This document shows, in pieces, positions 16,482 to 26,445 of a stretch of DNA of 33,505 nt. The stretch's first letter is position 1. Each line of letters begins with the position of its first letter. The notes beneath the pieces were generated by a model. It did no database searches, was not told where the DNA came from, and saw nothing but the letters and a program-made list of their open reading frames with translations. Source of the DNA: Gemmatimonadales bacterium. Lineage in GTDB: Bacteria > Gemmatimonadota > Gemmatimonadetes > Palauibacterales > Palauibacteraceae. The stretch spans positions 3,901 through 37,405 of the forward strand of contig VXQX01000050.1 in NCBI GenBank assembly GCA_009838765.1, given 5' to 3'. Made by a program: the position numbers and the translations under genes.

Positions 16482-17600
16482 TCATGCGAGGCCGGGAAAG
16501 GCGAGCGCCGCTTCGGCGTTGAGCGACCACGGGCTGCGTTCTCCTCTCGCCAGGCGGAACCGGGCGGCCGCGGCGATCATCGCCGCGTTGTCCGTCGCGA
16601 GGCGTGGAGACGGGGCGTACAGCTCCCCGGACGAGCCCAGACGCTCGGCTAAACCTTCACGAAGGCGGGAGTTCTGCGCCACTCCCCCGCCCAGCACGAC
16701 CCGCCGGCACCCCGTCTGTTCCACGGCGCGGCGCGTCTTCTCGGCCAGGACGTCGACCACGGCCTCCTGAAAACCCGCCGCAAGGTCGTCGACGGCGTCG
16801 GCGAGGCCGGCCTCCCCCTCCAGCCGCTCGGCGACTCGCGCCACGGCGGTCTTCAGACCGGAAAAGGACATGTCGTAGTAGGCGGGATCGCCGGGCCGGT
16901 CGCGCCGGCTCAGCATCGGCCGCGGGAGCCGGAAACCGTCCGCCGCGCCCCCGGCCGCCGCGCCCGCCGCGCTCCTCTCCGCCGCGAGCTGGATCTGGGG
17001 CCCGCCGGGATACGGCAGTCCGAGCCGGCGCGCGACCTTGTCGAACGCCTCGCCCGCCGCGTCGTCCCGCGTCTGGCCCAGCAGGCGGTAGCGCCCCCAC
17101 GCGCGCGCCTCCAGCAGGAGCGTGTGCCCGCCCGATACCAGGAGACCGATGAAGGGGGGCTGCGCGCCCACGTGCTCGAGCGCGGTGCCGAACAGATGCC
17201 CCTCCATGTGATGGACGCCGAGGAGAGGAAGCCCGCGCGCGAAGGCGTACGCCTTGGCCCAGTTCACGCCCGCGAGCAGGGCGCCGACGAGCCCGGGACC
17301 CGCCGTTACCCCGACGCCTTCGATGTCCGCGTGGCCCACCTCCGCCTCGCGCATGGCGTGTCGAACCATCGCGTCGAGCGAGCGAATGTGCTCGCGCGCG
17401 GCGATCTCCGGCACGACCCCACCGAAGGCGGCATGCGCGTCCTGCGAGGCGATCGCGAGACCCCGAATCCCGTTCTCGTCCACGACGGCGGCCGAGGTCT
17501 CATCGCACGAGGTCTCGATCCCGAGGACCGGCCCGCCCCGGAAGCCGGCGGCGGGCGCAACGGGGCGCGGGGCGGCCCCCGCGGCGGCCGGCGCGTCTAT
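16482..17600 (-). CDS. tsaD: tRNA N6-adenosine threonylcarbamoyltransferase
   Basis: TsaD is the Kae1-type subunit that transfers the threonylcarbamoyl group to A37 of ANN-decoding tRNAs. The metal-binding HHMEGH, LLVSGGHTLLLEA, GEAFDKVARRLGLPYPGG, SFSGLKTAV, VVLGGGVAQNSRLRE and ATDNAAMIA are all present. The family N-terminus VLGIETSCDETSAAVV is encoded at 17528-17481, upstream of the first usable GTG (17483), so the shorter form would lose an essential strand. No ATG, GTG or TTG lies in frame upstream. The only start-like arrangement is ATA 17600 in an ATAG overlap with the ybbR stop, giving about 24 extra Ala/Pro-rich residues. A one-base assembly error is the alternative. Function is very secure; the start is unresolved. 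Confidence 0.9.
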   Translation of the reverse strand: MDAPAAAGAAPRPVAPAAGFRGGPVLGIETSCDETSAAVVDENGIRGLAIASQDAHAAFGGVVPEIAAREHIRSLDAMVRHAMREAEVGHADIEGVGVTAGPGLVGALLAGVNWAKAYAFARGLPLLGVHHMEGHLFGTALEHVGAQPPFIGLLVSGGHTLLLEARAWGRYRLLGQTRDDAAGEAFDKVARRLGLPYPGGPQIQLAAERSAAGAAAGGAADGFRLPRPMLSRRDRPGDPAYYDMSFSGLKTAVARVAERLEGEAGLADAVDDLAAGFQEAVVDVLAEKTRRAVEQTGCRRVVLGGGVAQNSRLREGLAERLGSSGELYAPSPRLATDNAAMIAAAARFRLARGERSPWSLNAEAALAFPGLA

Positions 17601-18544
17601 CGGTCGGGCGGGTCGGAGGCGATCCCCGCGCTCACCCGCTCCGGAACGACGTCGATCGTCACCGTGCCGGCCACGGACTCGGGCAGTTGGGCCCGTACCG
17701 GATAGGAGCCGGTCGATTCGAAGGAATTCGGAATGTCGACCGTCACGCGCACGTCCCCCGGATCGAGCCCGTCCACGACGGCCGCGGGTCCGGTGATGGC
17801 CACGGTGATCGAGGGCGGATCCACTGTGGCCATGAGGGCCCGCGGGCCCGTGGTGACGACTTCGATCGCGAACAGGCGGGTGCGGAGGGAGTCGACGTCA
17901 ACGGTCGCGATCACGGAGGCGGGCTCGACCGAAAGTCCCGCGAGATCCGGCGGCAGGGCGATCTCAAGCTGCTGGGTGACGCGCGTGGAGACCGCGCCCA
18001 CCTCGAGCGTGGCCGTCGTCACCTCGGAGATCTGGTTGACGAAGGACGCGGGTCCCTGGAGCCACACGCTGTCGGGGGCGACCTGCATGCCGACGACGAG
18101 CACCCCCGCCGCCGCCCTTGCATCCGTCCGGCCGGACACGGCGACCCGCTTCCCCACCCGCTCCTCGAGATACGCGGTGACGGCTCCGGGCGAGACGCCG
18201 ACGGGATCGAGCCCGAGTTCGCGGTTGTAGATGACCTCCGAGGCCGAGAGCGGAACCTGGACCACGGTGTCCTCGACCTGGTCGAGCACCTTCCGGATCA
18301 CGGGGCTCTCGAAGCGGGCGGCGAACACCTGGTTCCGGCGGCCGCGGAAGGTCGTCGTAATCTCGGCGGGCCGCACCTCGCGCAGACTCCACGCGGAATC
18401 GCTCACCTGGATTTCGAGGAGCGTCGAGACCGGCTGCTCGGCGATCTCGGCGTCGGCCGACACGCTGAGCCAGAGGAGCACCGACAGCACGATCGCCGCC
18501 ACCTTGTAGGGCCAGTTCCTCGTGAACACGCTCCTGAAGTCCAT
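17597..18544 (-). CDS. YbbR/CdaR-like membrane-anchored protein
   Basis: 315 residues. The N-terminus FTRNWPYKVAAIVLSVLLWL is the characteristic YbbR start: an Asn-Trp, then a single membrane helix ending in LWLSVSAD. About three YbbR repeats follow outside the membrane (for example VAPDSVWLQGPASFVNQI and VDPPSITVAITGPAAVVDGL). CdaR proteins usually accompany and regulate the diadenylate cyclase CdaA, encoded next to them, but no cdaA occurs in this window. The upstream neighbour is instead the PASTA protein, and the downstream one is tsaD. ATG 18544 follows the PASTA stop directly. The family is confident; a link to c-di-AMP is unproven here. Confidence 0.85.
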   Translation of the reverse strand: MDFRSVFTRNWPYKVAAIVLSVLLWLSVSADAEIAEQPVSTLLEIQVSDSAWSLREVRPAEITTTFRGRRNQVFAARFESPVIRKVLDQVEDTVVQVPLSASEVIYNRELGLDPVGVSPGAVTAYLEERVGKRVAVSGRTDARAAAGVLVVGMQVAPDSVWLQGPASFVNQISEVTTATLEVGAVSTRVTQQLEIALPPDLAGLSVEPASVIATVDVDSLRTRLFAIEVVTTGPRALMATVDPPSITVAITGPAAVVDGLDPGDVRVTVDIPNSFESTGSYPVRAQLPESVAGTVTIDVVPERVSAGIASDPPDR

Positions 18545-19336
18545 TCAGCAGCCCTCCCGGTCGACGGGGGTCGGGGGAACCGTGTCGCCGACGGCGTCCC
18601 CGGTGAGATCCGCCGTGGCCGGGTCGGGCGGCGTCCCGGCCACGATCACCGAGACGAACCCCTCGCCGCGAAGGGCGGAGCCGGGGGCCGGACTCTGGAA
18701 GATGACGCGCCCCGGCACCTCGGGCGCCTCGACCTGGTAGCGGACGGCGCCGAGCCGGAGGTCGACCGCCTCGAGGAGAAGCTCGAGGTCGTCCACGTGG
18801 CGGCCCTGAAGGTCCGGCACGGTGACGATCGCCTTCCCCTGGCTGACGAAGAGGCGGACGCGGGCGGGGAGCGGGAGCCTCGTACCCGCGGCGGGCCGGG
18901 TCCGGACCACGCCGGCGACGGCGCTCTCGTCGGTTTCCTCGATATCGATCTCGAAGCCGAGCCGGGTGAGGAGGGTCGCGGCCTGACCGCCCGGAAGTCC
19001 GGCGAGGTCGGGCACGCGGCGCGTTTCGATGCCGGCGCTCGTCGTGAGCACGATCGTGTCCCCGGCCCGGGCGAACTGGCCGGGGAGCGGCCGCTGGGCG
19101 ACGACGGCCCCGCCGGGAATCTCGCCGTGATGGAGATGGCCCTGCTCGGTGAGGACGAGCCCCAGCGCGGCGAGGCGCTCGCCGGCCTCGGCAAGGGAGA
19201 CGCCCGTGAGATCCGGGATCTCGGTGAAATCCACATCGGTCGGATCTTCCGCTGCCGGGAAGAGCCGGATGGCGGCGAACGCGTAGCCGATGCCGAACAT
19301 GGCGGCGAAGAGAAGGACCAGGCGCAGGAGTCTCAC
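18545..19336 (-). CDS. Membrane-anchored protein with three PASTA domains, no kinase
   Basis: 263 residues. A short N-terminal membrane helix (LRLVLLFAAMFGIGYAFAAI) is followed by three PASTA units, which begin at IPDLTGVSLAEAG, VPDLAGLPGGQAA and VPDLQGRHVDDLE and end in patterns such as RPLPGQFARAG and QSPAPGSALRG. PASTA domains bind muropeptides or beta-lactams, or act as structural spacers in Ser/Thr kinases and penicillin-binding proteins. Here no catalytic domain is attached, so it may be a periplasmic binding or adaptor protein. The start is GTG 19336, four bases after GAGGG and seven after the rsmB stop; longer readings overlap rsmB. It is probably co-transcribed with ybbR. Confidence 0.85.
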   Translation of the reverse strand: MRLLRLVLLFAAMFGIGYAFAAIRLFPAAEDPTDVDFTEIPDLTGVSLAEAGERLAALGLVLTEQGHLHHGEIPGGAVVAQRPLPGQFARAGDTIVLTTSAGIETRRVPDLAGLPGGQAATLLTRLGFEIDIEETDESAVAGVVRTRPAAGTRLPLPARVRLFVSQGKAIVTVPDLQGRHVDDLELLLEAVDLRLGAVRYQVEAPEVPGRVIFQSPAPGSALRGEGFVSVIVAGTPPDPATADLTGDAVGDTVPPTPVDREGC

Positions 19337-19343
19337 GGGGCCC

Positions 19344-20618
19344 TCATGCGGTGCGCCGCAGACGCGCCGCGTAGGCGCCGTCCGTGCCGGTGAGCCACGG
19401 GCGTACGAAGAGGTCGCCGCGCGGCGTCGTGCAATCGTCGCGCGCGCCCGCCGGGGGCGGCTCGCGCCGGTAGTCCGGCCTGCGGTCCAGAAAAGCGTCC
19501 ACCTGTTCTTCGTTCTCCTCACGTTCGAGCGAACACGTGCTGTACATGAGCAGCCCGCCCGGTCGCACGGCCGCGGCGCACGCGTCCACGATGTCGCGCT
19601 GCAGGGCCACGAGGTCGTCGAGGCCGCGCTGCCCGAGCCGCCAGCGGGCGTCGGCCCGCCGCCGGAGGACCCCGGTGCCCGTGCACGGCACGTCGGCCAG
19701 CACGGTCCCGGCCTCGGCGACCGGAAGCCGCCGCGCGTCGGCGACCGCCATGCTCACCGGCAGCCCGAGCCGGCGGGCCGGCGCGCCGAGGCGGGCCAGC
19801 CGCCGGTGCGAGATGTCGAGCGCCACGACCGGCACGCCGTACGACGCGGCGAGCCCGAGGGCCTTCGTGCCCGGGGCCGCGCACACGTCGAGCACCGGCT
19901 CCGCGAGCCGGCCGCCCGTGTAATCTACCACGGCGGAGGCCGCAGGGTCCTGAATCACGGCCCGCAGACCGGAGAGCGCCGTCTGCGGCAGCCCGCTCTC
20001 GAGCCGGAAGGAGCGCGGCCAGCCGGGGACGGGCTCGAGTTCCACGCCAGCGGGCGGCGCCGGCTCTTCCCCGGTCAGCATGCGGACGACGACATCCGGC
20101 GGCCGGTTCTGCTGCTCGACGAGCCGCCGCACGTCCGCCAGTTCCCAGCGCGCCAGCCACCGCCGAACGAGCCACTCCGGATGCGAACCCCAGGAGCACA
20201 GGTGCCCTACCGGGTCCTCTTCCGGATCGGGAAAGGGACGGGCGTTGCGGCGCCTCGAGAGCGCGCGGAGGACGGCGTTCACGTATCCCGCGCGACCGCG
20301 CCCCAGCGCCGCACGCGCCGCGCCCACGGTCTCGCCCACCGCCGCATGGTCCGGTGTCCGCAGCTCGGTCAACTGGTACGCGCCGATGCGAAGCCAGTCG
20401 CGCACCGCGCCGTCCATGCGGGCTGGCGGCCGGTCGGCGCAGGCCCGGATCCAGGCGTCGAGGCGGGCGCGCAGGCGAAGGCAGCCGAAGGCGATGTCCA
20501 GGGCGAGTCCGCGGTCGGCCGGGTCCAAGGCCGGGAGGATGCGCGACGCCGCGCGGTCGGAGCGCGTCCCGCGCCGCACCTCGCGCAGAATCCGGTGAGC
20601 CGCCGCGCGGGGGTTCAA
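19344..20618 (-). CDS. rsmB: 16S rRNA (cytosine-967-C5) methyltransferase
   Basis: 424 residues. The N-terminal NusB-like helical domain begins AAHRILREV, and DRGLALDIAFGCLRLRARLD follows. The SAM-binding motif is DVCAAPGTKALGLA (residues 244-257). The two RNA m5C methyltransferase cysteines lie in DVPCTGTGVLRRRADARW (Cys312) and YSTCSLEREENEEQV (Cys362). The enzyme methylates the small-subunit rRNA in the assembling ribosome. The open frame extends to ATG 20663, but TTG 20618 sits in a TTGA overlap with the thiG stop and removes a Gly/Ala/Arg-rich head antisense to nothing conserved, so I prefer it. It usually follows fmt; here the thi genes intervene. Confidence 0.92.
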   Translation of the reverse strand: MNPRAAAHRILREVRRGTRSDRAASRILPALDPADRGLALDIAFGCLRLRARLDAWIRACADRPPARMDGAVRDWLRIGAYQLTELRTPDHAAVGETVGAARAALGRGRAGYVNAVLRALSRRRNARPFPDPEEDPVGHLCSWGSHPEWLVRRWLARWELADVRRLVEQQNRPPDVVVRMLTGEEPAPPAGVELEPVPGWPRSFRLESGLPQTALSGLRAVIQDPAASAVVDYTGGRLAEPVLDVCAAPGTKALGLAASYGVPVVALDISHRRLARLGAPARRLGLPVSMAVADARRLPVAEAGTVLADVPCTGTGVLRRRADARWRLGQRGLDDLVALQRDIVDACAAAVRPGGLLMYSTCSLEREENEEQVDAFLDRRPDYRREPPPAGARDDCTTPRGDLFVRPWLTGTDGAYAARLRRTA

Positions 20619-21391
20619 GCCGGCGGCGGCACGCCCTCGAGCGGGCTCGAAGGCACCGCCCATTCGCGTCTGGGCATGCGGCCGGCGACCCAGGCGCGCC
20701 GGCCGGCTTCCACTGCCAGCCGCATGGCGCGAGCCATCTCCACCGGGTCCTCCGCCTCGGCGATCGCCGTGTTCATGAGGATCCCGTCCACCCCCTGCTC
20801 CATCGTCGCGCAGGCGTCGGACGCGGTGCCCACGCCGGCGTCGACGATGATCGGCACGGACAGGCGCGACTTGATGATGCGGATGTTGAGCGGGTTGAGG
20901 AGCCCGAGACCGCTCCCGATGGGCGAGGCGAGCGGCATCACCGCGGCGGCCCCGGCCTCCTCGAGCCTCAGCGCCGTGATGAGGTCGTCGTTCGTGTACG
21001 GCAGCACCACGAACCCCTCGGCGACGAGCACGCGCGTGGCCTCGATCAGTTCCTCGGTGTGCGGGAGGAGCGTTTCGGGGTCGCCGATGACCTCGAGCTT
21101 CACCCAGTCGCTCATGCCGGACGCCCGCCCCAGCCGCGCCGCGCGGATCGCCTCCTCGGCACTGTAGCAGGCGGCCGTGTTCGGCAGCAGGCTGAACTCG
21201 TCCGGGCTCAACGTGCGGAGGATGTCGTCGCGGTCCGGGTTCTCGATGTCGACCCGACGCACCGCGACGGTGACCATGTCGGCGCCGGAGGCCCGGATCG
21301 CTTCGAGCATGACCTCGGGACCCGGGTACTTCCCCGTTCCTACGATGAGCCGCGAAGCGAACGTGCGGCCGGCGATTTCGAGCGGAGCCAT
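20615..21391 (-). CDS. thiG: Thiazole synthase
   Basis: 258 residues. ThiG condenses dehydroglycine, deoxyxylulose 5-phosphate and sulfur carried by ThiS thiocarboxylate into the thiazole phosphate of thiamine. TIM-barrel landmarks are SRLIVGTGKYPG, TVAVRRVDIENPD, LLPNTAACYSAEEAIRAARL, the Schiff-base Lys98 in DWVKLEVIGD, AVMPLASPIGSGLGLLNP, IIVDAGVGTASDA and MEQGVDGILMNTAIAEAEDP. The length is normal. ATG 21391 follows the thiS stop by one base, and GGAGG at the end of thiS lies a short distance upstream, so the two are coupled. No thiF, thiO, thiH or thiC lies in this window. Confidence 0.96.
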   Translation of the reverse strand: MAPLEIAGRTFASRLIVGTGKYPGPEVMLEAIRASGADMVTVAVRRVDIENPDRDDILRTLSPDEFSLLPNTAACYSAEEAIRAARLGRASGMSDWVKLEVIGDPETLLPHTEELIEATRVLVAEGFVVLPYTNDDLITALRLEEAGAAAVMPLASPIGSGLGLLNPLNIRIIKSRLSVPIIVDAGVGTASDACATMEQGVDGILMNTAIAEAEDPVEMARAMRLAVEAGRRAWVAGRMPRREWAVPSSPLEGVPPPA

Positions 21392-21392
21392 C

Positions 21393-21599
21393 TCATCCGC
21401 CTCCCACGAAATGGACGAGTTCGACGCGGTCCCCCGCTTCCAGCCGCGCGCTCTCGGTCTCGGGCGGACGGACGATCCGCCGGTTCAGTTCGACGACGAG
21501 CGTGCGTCCATCGAGGTCGAGGTCCCGCAGTAGCGTCGCGACGGACGTTCCCGCGGGAACGTCTCGCTCCCGTCCGTTCACCTGGATTCGTATCTCCAT
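21393..21599 (-). CDS. thiS: ThiS sulfur-carrier protein
   Basis: 68 residues with the ubiquitin-like ThiS fold: MEIRIQVNGRERDVPAGTSV, then TLLRDLDLDGRTLVVELNRRIV, RLEAGDRVELVHFV and a Gly-Gly-Gly C-terminus. The terminal glycine is adenylated and converted to a thiocarboxylate that feeds sulfur to ThiG, the next gene. A longer frame reaches 21989 but runs antisense-like through the tenI-like gene, so ATG 21599 is the start. The adenylating enzyme (ThiF/MoeB) must be encoded elsewhere. The stretch encoding DVPAGTSV contains a 20-bp perfect palindrome. Confidence 0.93.
   Translation of the reverse strand: MEIRIQVNGRERDVPAGTSVATLLRDLDLDGRTLVVELNRRIVRPPETESARLEAGDRVELVHFVGGG
21544..21563. other. 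20-bp perfect palindrome inside thiS
   Basis: GACGTTCCCGCGGGAACGTC is self-complementary over 20 bases and contains the same 16-bp core as the palindrome at 7702-7717. Here it is explained at least in part by coding for DVPAGTS with GC-rich codons, so any regulatory role is speculative. Confidence 0.35.
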
Positions 21600-21601
21600 G
21601 A

Positions 21602-22342
21602 TCAGCGGTCCCGCCGGTTCAGTCCGTCCAGCTGTCTGCGAAGGTCGAGCGCGGCCCGCTCGGGGTCGGGCGCGGACCACACGGCCCGCCCCACCACGAT
21701 GCCGTGCGCTCCGGCCTCCGTCACCTCCCCGACCCGATCCGCGTCCACGCCTCCGATCGCGAGGATCGGGGGCGGACGCCGGGCGGACAGCCGGTGAACG
21801 GCAAGCCGGTGGGCGGCGAGTCGGCGGCGGACCGCAGACACGGCGGCGGGGCCGCTTCCCTCGACCCCCGGGTGCGAGGGCGTCGCGTAGATCGTGCCGA
21901 GCACGAGAAAGTCGGCCCCCTCCCGGGCGGCACGCCGCGCGCCTTCCGCATCGTGCACGGAGGCACCGATCGCGAGCCTCCCCGCGCACGCCCGGATCAC
22001 CCGGCGCGTCTCCTCCACGCCGAGCGCCGCGCGCCCAAGTTGTACGGCCCCGGCGCCCGCCGCCAGCGCCACATCCGGCCGCCCGTTCACGACGAGCCAG
22101 CTCCCGGCGCGCGACGCGATGAGGGCGAGCCGGTCCGCGATTTCGAACATGCGGCGGGCGCCGATCCGGGCCCGCAGGTGGACGGCGACGGGGGCCGCGC
22201 GCTCCAGCACGCGTTCGACCGCCGTCAGCCCGCCCGGACCGTATGGACCGTGGGCGCCGTTCGGGTCGCCCAGTTCCCGCTCCGAGACGAGGACGTGCAA
22301 GCGCGGGAGTCGTGGCTCAGGCGAAGCGGACCTCCTTCGCAT
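21602..22342 (-). CDS. ThiE/TenI-family protein, possibly thiazole tautomerase
   Basis: 246 residues with the ThiE/TenI TIM barrel: LHVLVSE, VAVHLRARIGARRMFEIAD, WLVVNGRPDVALAAGAGAVQLG, IGASVHDAEGARRAAREGADFLVLGTIYATPSHPG (read as two adjoining blocks), ILAIGGVDADRV and HGIVVGRAVW. Thiamine-phosphate synthase (ThiE) normally has VQLREK and a NDR loop; here these read VHLRAR and NGR. The changes make TenI, the tautomerase that acts on the ThiG product, the better guess, and TenI also sits beside thiS-thiG in Bacillus subtilis. A real ThiE with altered residues is not excluded. ATG 22342 overlaps the end of fmt by 26 bases. The family is certain; the subfamily is a guess. Confidence 0.85.
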   Translation of the reverse strand: MRRRSASPEPRLPRLHVLVSERELGDPNGAHGPYGPGGLTAVERVLERAAPVAVHLRARIGARRMFEIADRLALIASRAGSWLVVNGRPDVALAAGAGAVQLGRAALGVEETRRVIRACAGRLAIGASVHDAEGARRAAREGADFLVLGTIYATPSHPGVEGSGPAAVSAVRRRLAAHRLAVHRLSARRPPPILAIGGVDADRVGEVTEAGAHGIVVGRAVWSAPDPERAALDLRRQLDGLNRRDR

Positions 22343-23297
22343 CCGGAAGGCCCCGCACCCACTCGGCCGCGCTCATGCGGCGGCGGCCGGCCGGCTTCAC
22401 GGCGCCCAGGGCGATCGCGCCCGCCCCCGTGGCGACGCGCAGTCCGCGCGCGGGATCGGCCCGGACGACCGTCCCCGGCTCCGTGCCCCGGTCGGCGCTT
22501 CCCGCGTCGGAGCCTTCCGCGCGGGGTCCGTCGACGCCCGGCTCGAAGCACTGCAGGGTCCGCCCGGCGAGGGCGGCGGGCGCGGCAAGCGAGGTCCACG
22601 CGGCAGGCCACGGGTCGCAGCCGCGGACCAGGTTCGCGACTTCGGCCGCCGGGCGGGACCAGTCGATGCGCGCGGTCTCGCGGTCCAGCTTCGGCGCCCA
22701 CGTCGCGCGCGCGTCGTCCTGCGGCCGCTCCATCGCGCGCCCGGACGCCAGGTCATCGAGCACGGCGACGAGCCGCGCGCCCCCCGCCTCCGCGGCCCGC
22801 GCGTACAGCTTCCCGGCCGTCATCGCCGCCGGGATGGGGATGCGGGTCTGCCCGAGCACCGGGCCGGCGTCGAGCGCCTCGACCATGCGCTGGATGCTGA
22901 CCCCCGACTCGCGGTGCCCGCGGATGATGGCCCAGTTGATGGGCGCCGCGCCGCGCAGCGCGGGCAGGAGCGACGCATGTACGTTCAGCGATCCGAGCGG
23001 CGGCAAATCCAGCGCCGCCGGCGGGAGGAGACGGCCGTACGCCGCGACGACGGAGATGTCGGGGCGCAGGCGGCGGGCGGCGGCGAGGAAGCCTTCGTCG
23101 CCGGGACGTTCGGGCTGCAGGACGGGCACGCCGGCCTCGACTGCCCACGCCTTCACGGGACTCGTCCGCGGACGCCTCCCGCGGCCGGCGGGCCGGTCAG
23201 GGTTCGTGACGACGCCCGCGATGTCGTGCCCTGCCCCCCGCATCGCTTCCAGCGAGGGGAGTCCGAACTCCGGCGTACCCCAGAAGAGGACCCTCAT
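22317..23297 (-). CDS. fmt: Methionyl-tRNA formyltransferase
   Basis: 326 residues. Fmt formylates initiator Met-tRNA using 10-formyl-tetrahydrofolate. The N-terminal Rossmann domain starts MRVLFWGTPEFGLPSLEAM, and the catalytic core NVHASLLPALRGAAPINWAI carries the conserved Asn-His and SLLP motif. GVSIQRMVEALDAGPVLGQ follows. The C-terminal OB-like tRNA-binding domain begins near WAPKLDRETARIDWSRPA and contains a short low-complexity insertion (residues around 255-275). It sits 16 bases after def, the enzyme that later removes the formyl group, in the classic def-fmt pair. Confidence 0.96.
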   Translation of the reverse strand: MRVLFWGTPEFGLPSLEAMRGAGHDIAGVVTNPDRPAGRGRRPRTSPVKAWAVEAGVPVLQPERPGDEGFLAAARRLRPDISVVAAYGRLLPPAALDLPPLGSLNVHASLLPALRGAAPINWAIIRGHRESGVSIQRMVEALDAGPVLGQTRIPIPAAMTAGKLYARAAEAGGARLVAVLDDLASGRAMERPQDDARATWAPKLDRETARIDWSRPAAEVANLVRGCDPWPAAWTSLAAPAALAGRTLQCFEPGVDGPRAEGSDAGSADRGTEPGTVVRADPARGLRVATGAGAIALGAVKPAGRRRMSAAEWVRGLPDAKEVRFA

Positions 23298-23313
23298 GCC
23301 GCCCGCAGCCGCT

Positions 23314-23808
23314 TCAGTCCCGCTCCTGTTTTCGCCACTTCGCGAGCAGGATTTTGCGCTTGAGCGGACTCACGCGGTCCAGGAAGAGGATCCCGTCCAG
23401 GTGGTCCTTCTCGTGCTGGATGCAGCGGCTCAGGATGCCGTCGGCGCGGATTTCCACGGGTTCGCCGTCGAGTCCGAGACCGCGCGCGACGATGGACTCG
23501 CTCCGTTCCACGGTCTCCGAAAGTCCGGGGATGCTCAGGCACCCCTCCTCCTCCTTCACGGCGCCCTCCTCCGCGACGATCTCCGGGTTCACGAGAACGC
23601 CGGGCGAGATCCCCTCCTGGCGCACGTCGTACACGAAGAGGCGGATCGGCACCCCCACCTGGGGCGCCGCGAGGCCGATGCCGTCGGCGTCGTACATCGT
23701 CTCCTGCATGTCGGCGGCGAGCCGGCGCACCTCATCGTCGATCTCCGTCACGGGAGCGCATTTCTCCCGCAGGACGGGGTCTCCGAAGATGCGGATGTCG
23801 AGGATCAA
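23314..23808 (-). CDS. def: Peptide deformylase
   Basis: 164 residues. Removes the N-formyl group from nascent proteins. All three metal-enzyme motifs are intact: GIGLAAPQVG (motif 1), EGCLSIPG with the metal-binding Cys (motif 2) and QHEKDHLDG with HExxH plus Asp (motif 3). Length and N-terminus (DIRIFGDPVLREKCAPV) are typical. It starts at ATG 23808, 28 bases after the yajC stop, and is followed by fmt. Confidence 0.97.
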   Translation of the reverse strand: MILDIRIFGDPVLREKCAPVTEIDDEVRRLAADMQETMYDADGIGLAAPQVGVPIRLFVYDVRQEGISPGVLVNPEIVAEEGAVKEEEGCLSIPGLSETVERSESIVARGLGLDGEPVEIRADGILSRCIQHEKDHLDGILFLDRVSPLKRKILLAKWRKQERD

Positions 23809-23836
23809 GGCCGGGCCACGCGCCGAACACGGACTG

Positions 23837-24130
23837 CTAGTTGACTTTTCCGATCTTGGAGCGCTCGACCTCGACCCGGGTGTCGCCGCTCTTGATCGTG
23901 ACGATGTCGTTCGTGAGGTGGACGATCTCGCCCACGATGCCGCCGATCGTCGAGACCCTGTCGCCCCGCTTCAGGTTCCTGACCATCTCCTGGTGCTCCT
24001 TCTGCTGCTTCCGCTGCGGACGAAAGAAGATGAAGTAGAAGATGGCGATGAATCCGAACATCATCATCATGGTGGCGGCCGGATTCGCCGTCCCTCCCTC
24101 GGGAGCGCCCATGAGGTTCAGCATCAGCAT
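23837..24130 (-). CDS. yajC: YajC, Sec translocase accessory subunit
   Basis: 97 residues. One N-terminal membrane helix (MMMMFGFIAIFYFIFF) is followed by RPQRKQQKEHQEMVRNLKRG and the conserved beta domain GDRVSTIGGIVGEIV. YajC associates with SecDF at the inner membrane. It follows tgt in the reverse of transcription order, in the usual queA-tgt-yajC cluster, but secD and secF, commonly next, are replaced by def. The N-terminal Gly/Ala/Met-rich segment before the helix is typical. Confidence 0.95.
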   Translation of the reverse strand: MLMLNLMGAPEGGTANPAATMMMMFGFIAIFYFIFFRPQRKQQKEHQEMVRNLKRGDRVSTIGGIVGEIVHLTNDIVTIKSGDTRVEVERSKIGKVN

Positions 24131-24139
24131 GGTCCGTCC

Positions 24140-26434
<2,295 letters not shown>

Positions 26435-26445
<11 letters not shown>

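Noticed and set aside
22319-22342. AAGGAGG at the end of fmt as the ribosome site of a CTGA start for the tenI-like gene
   Set aside because: A CTGA is present at the fmt stop, but its CTG is out of frame with the ThiE/TenI reading frame, so it cannot be the start.
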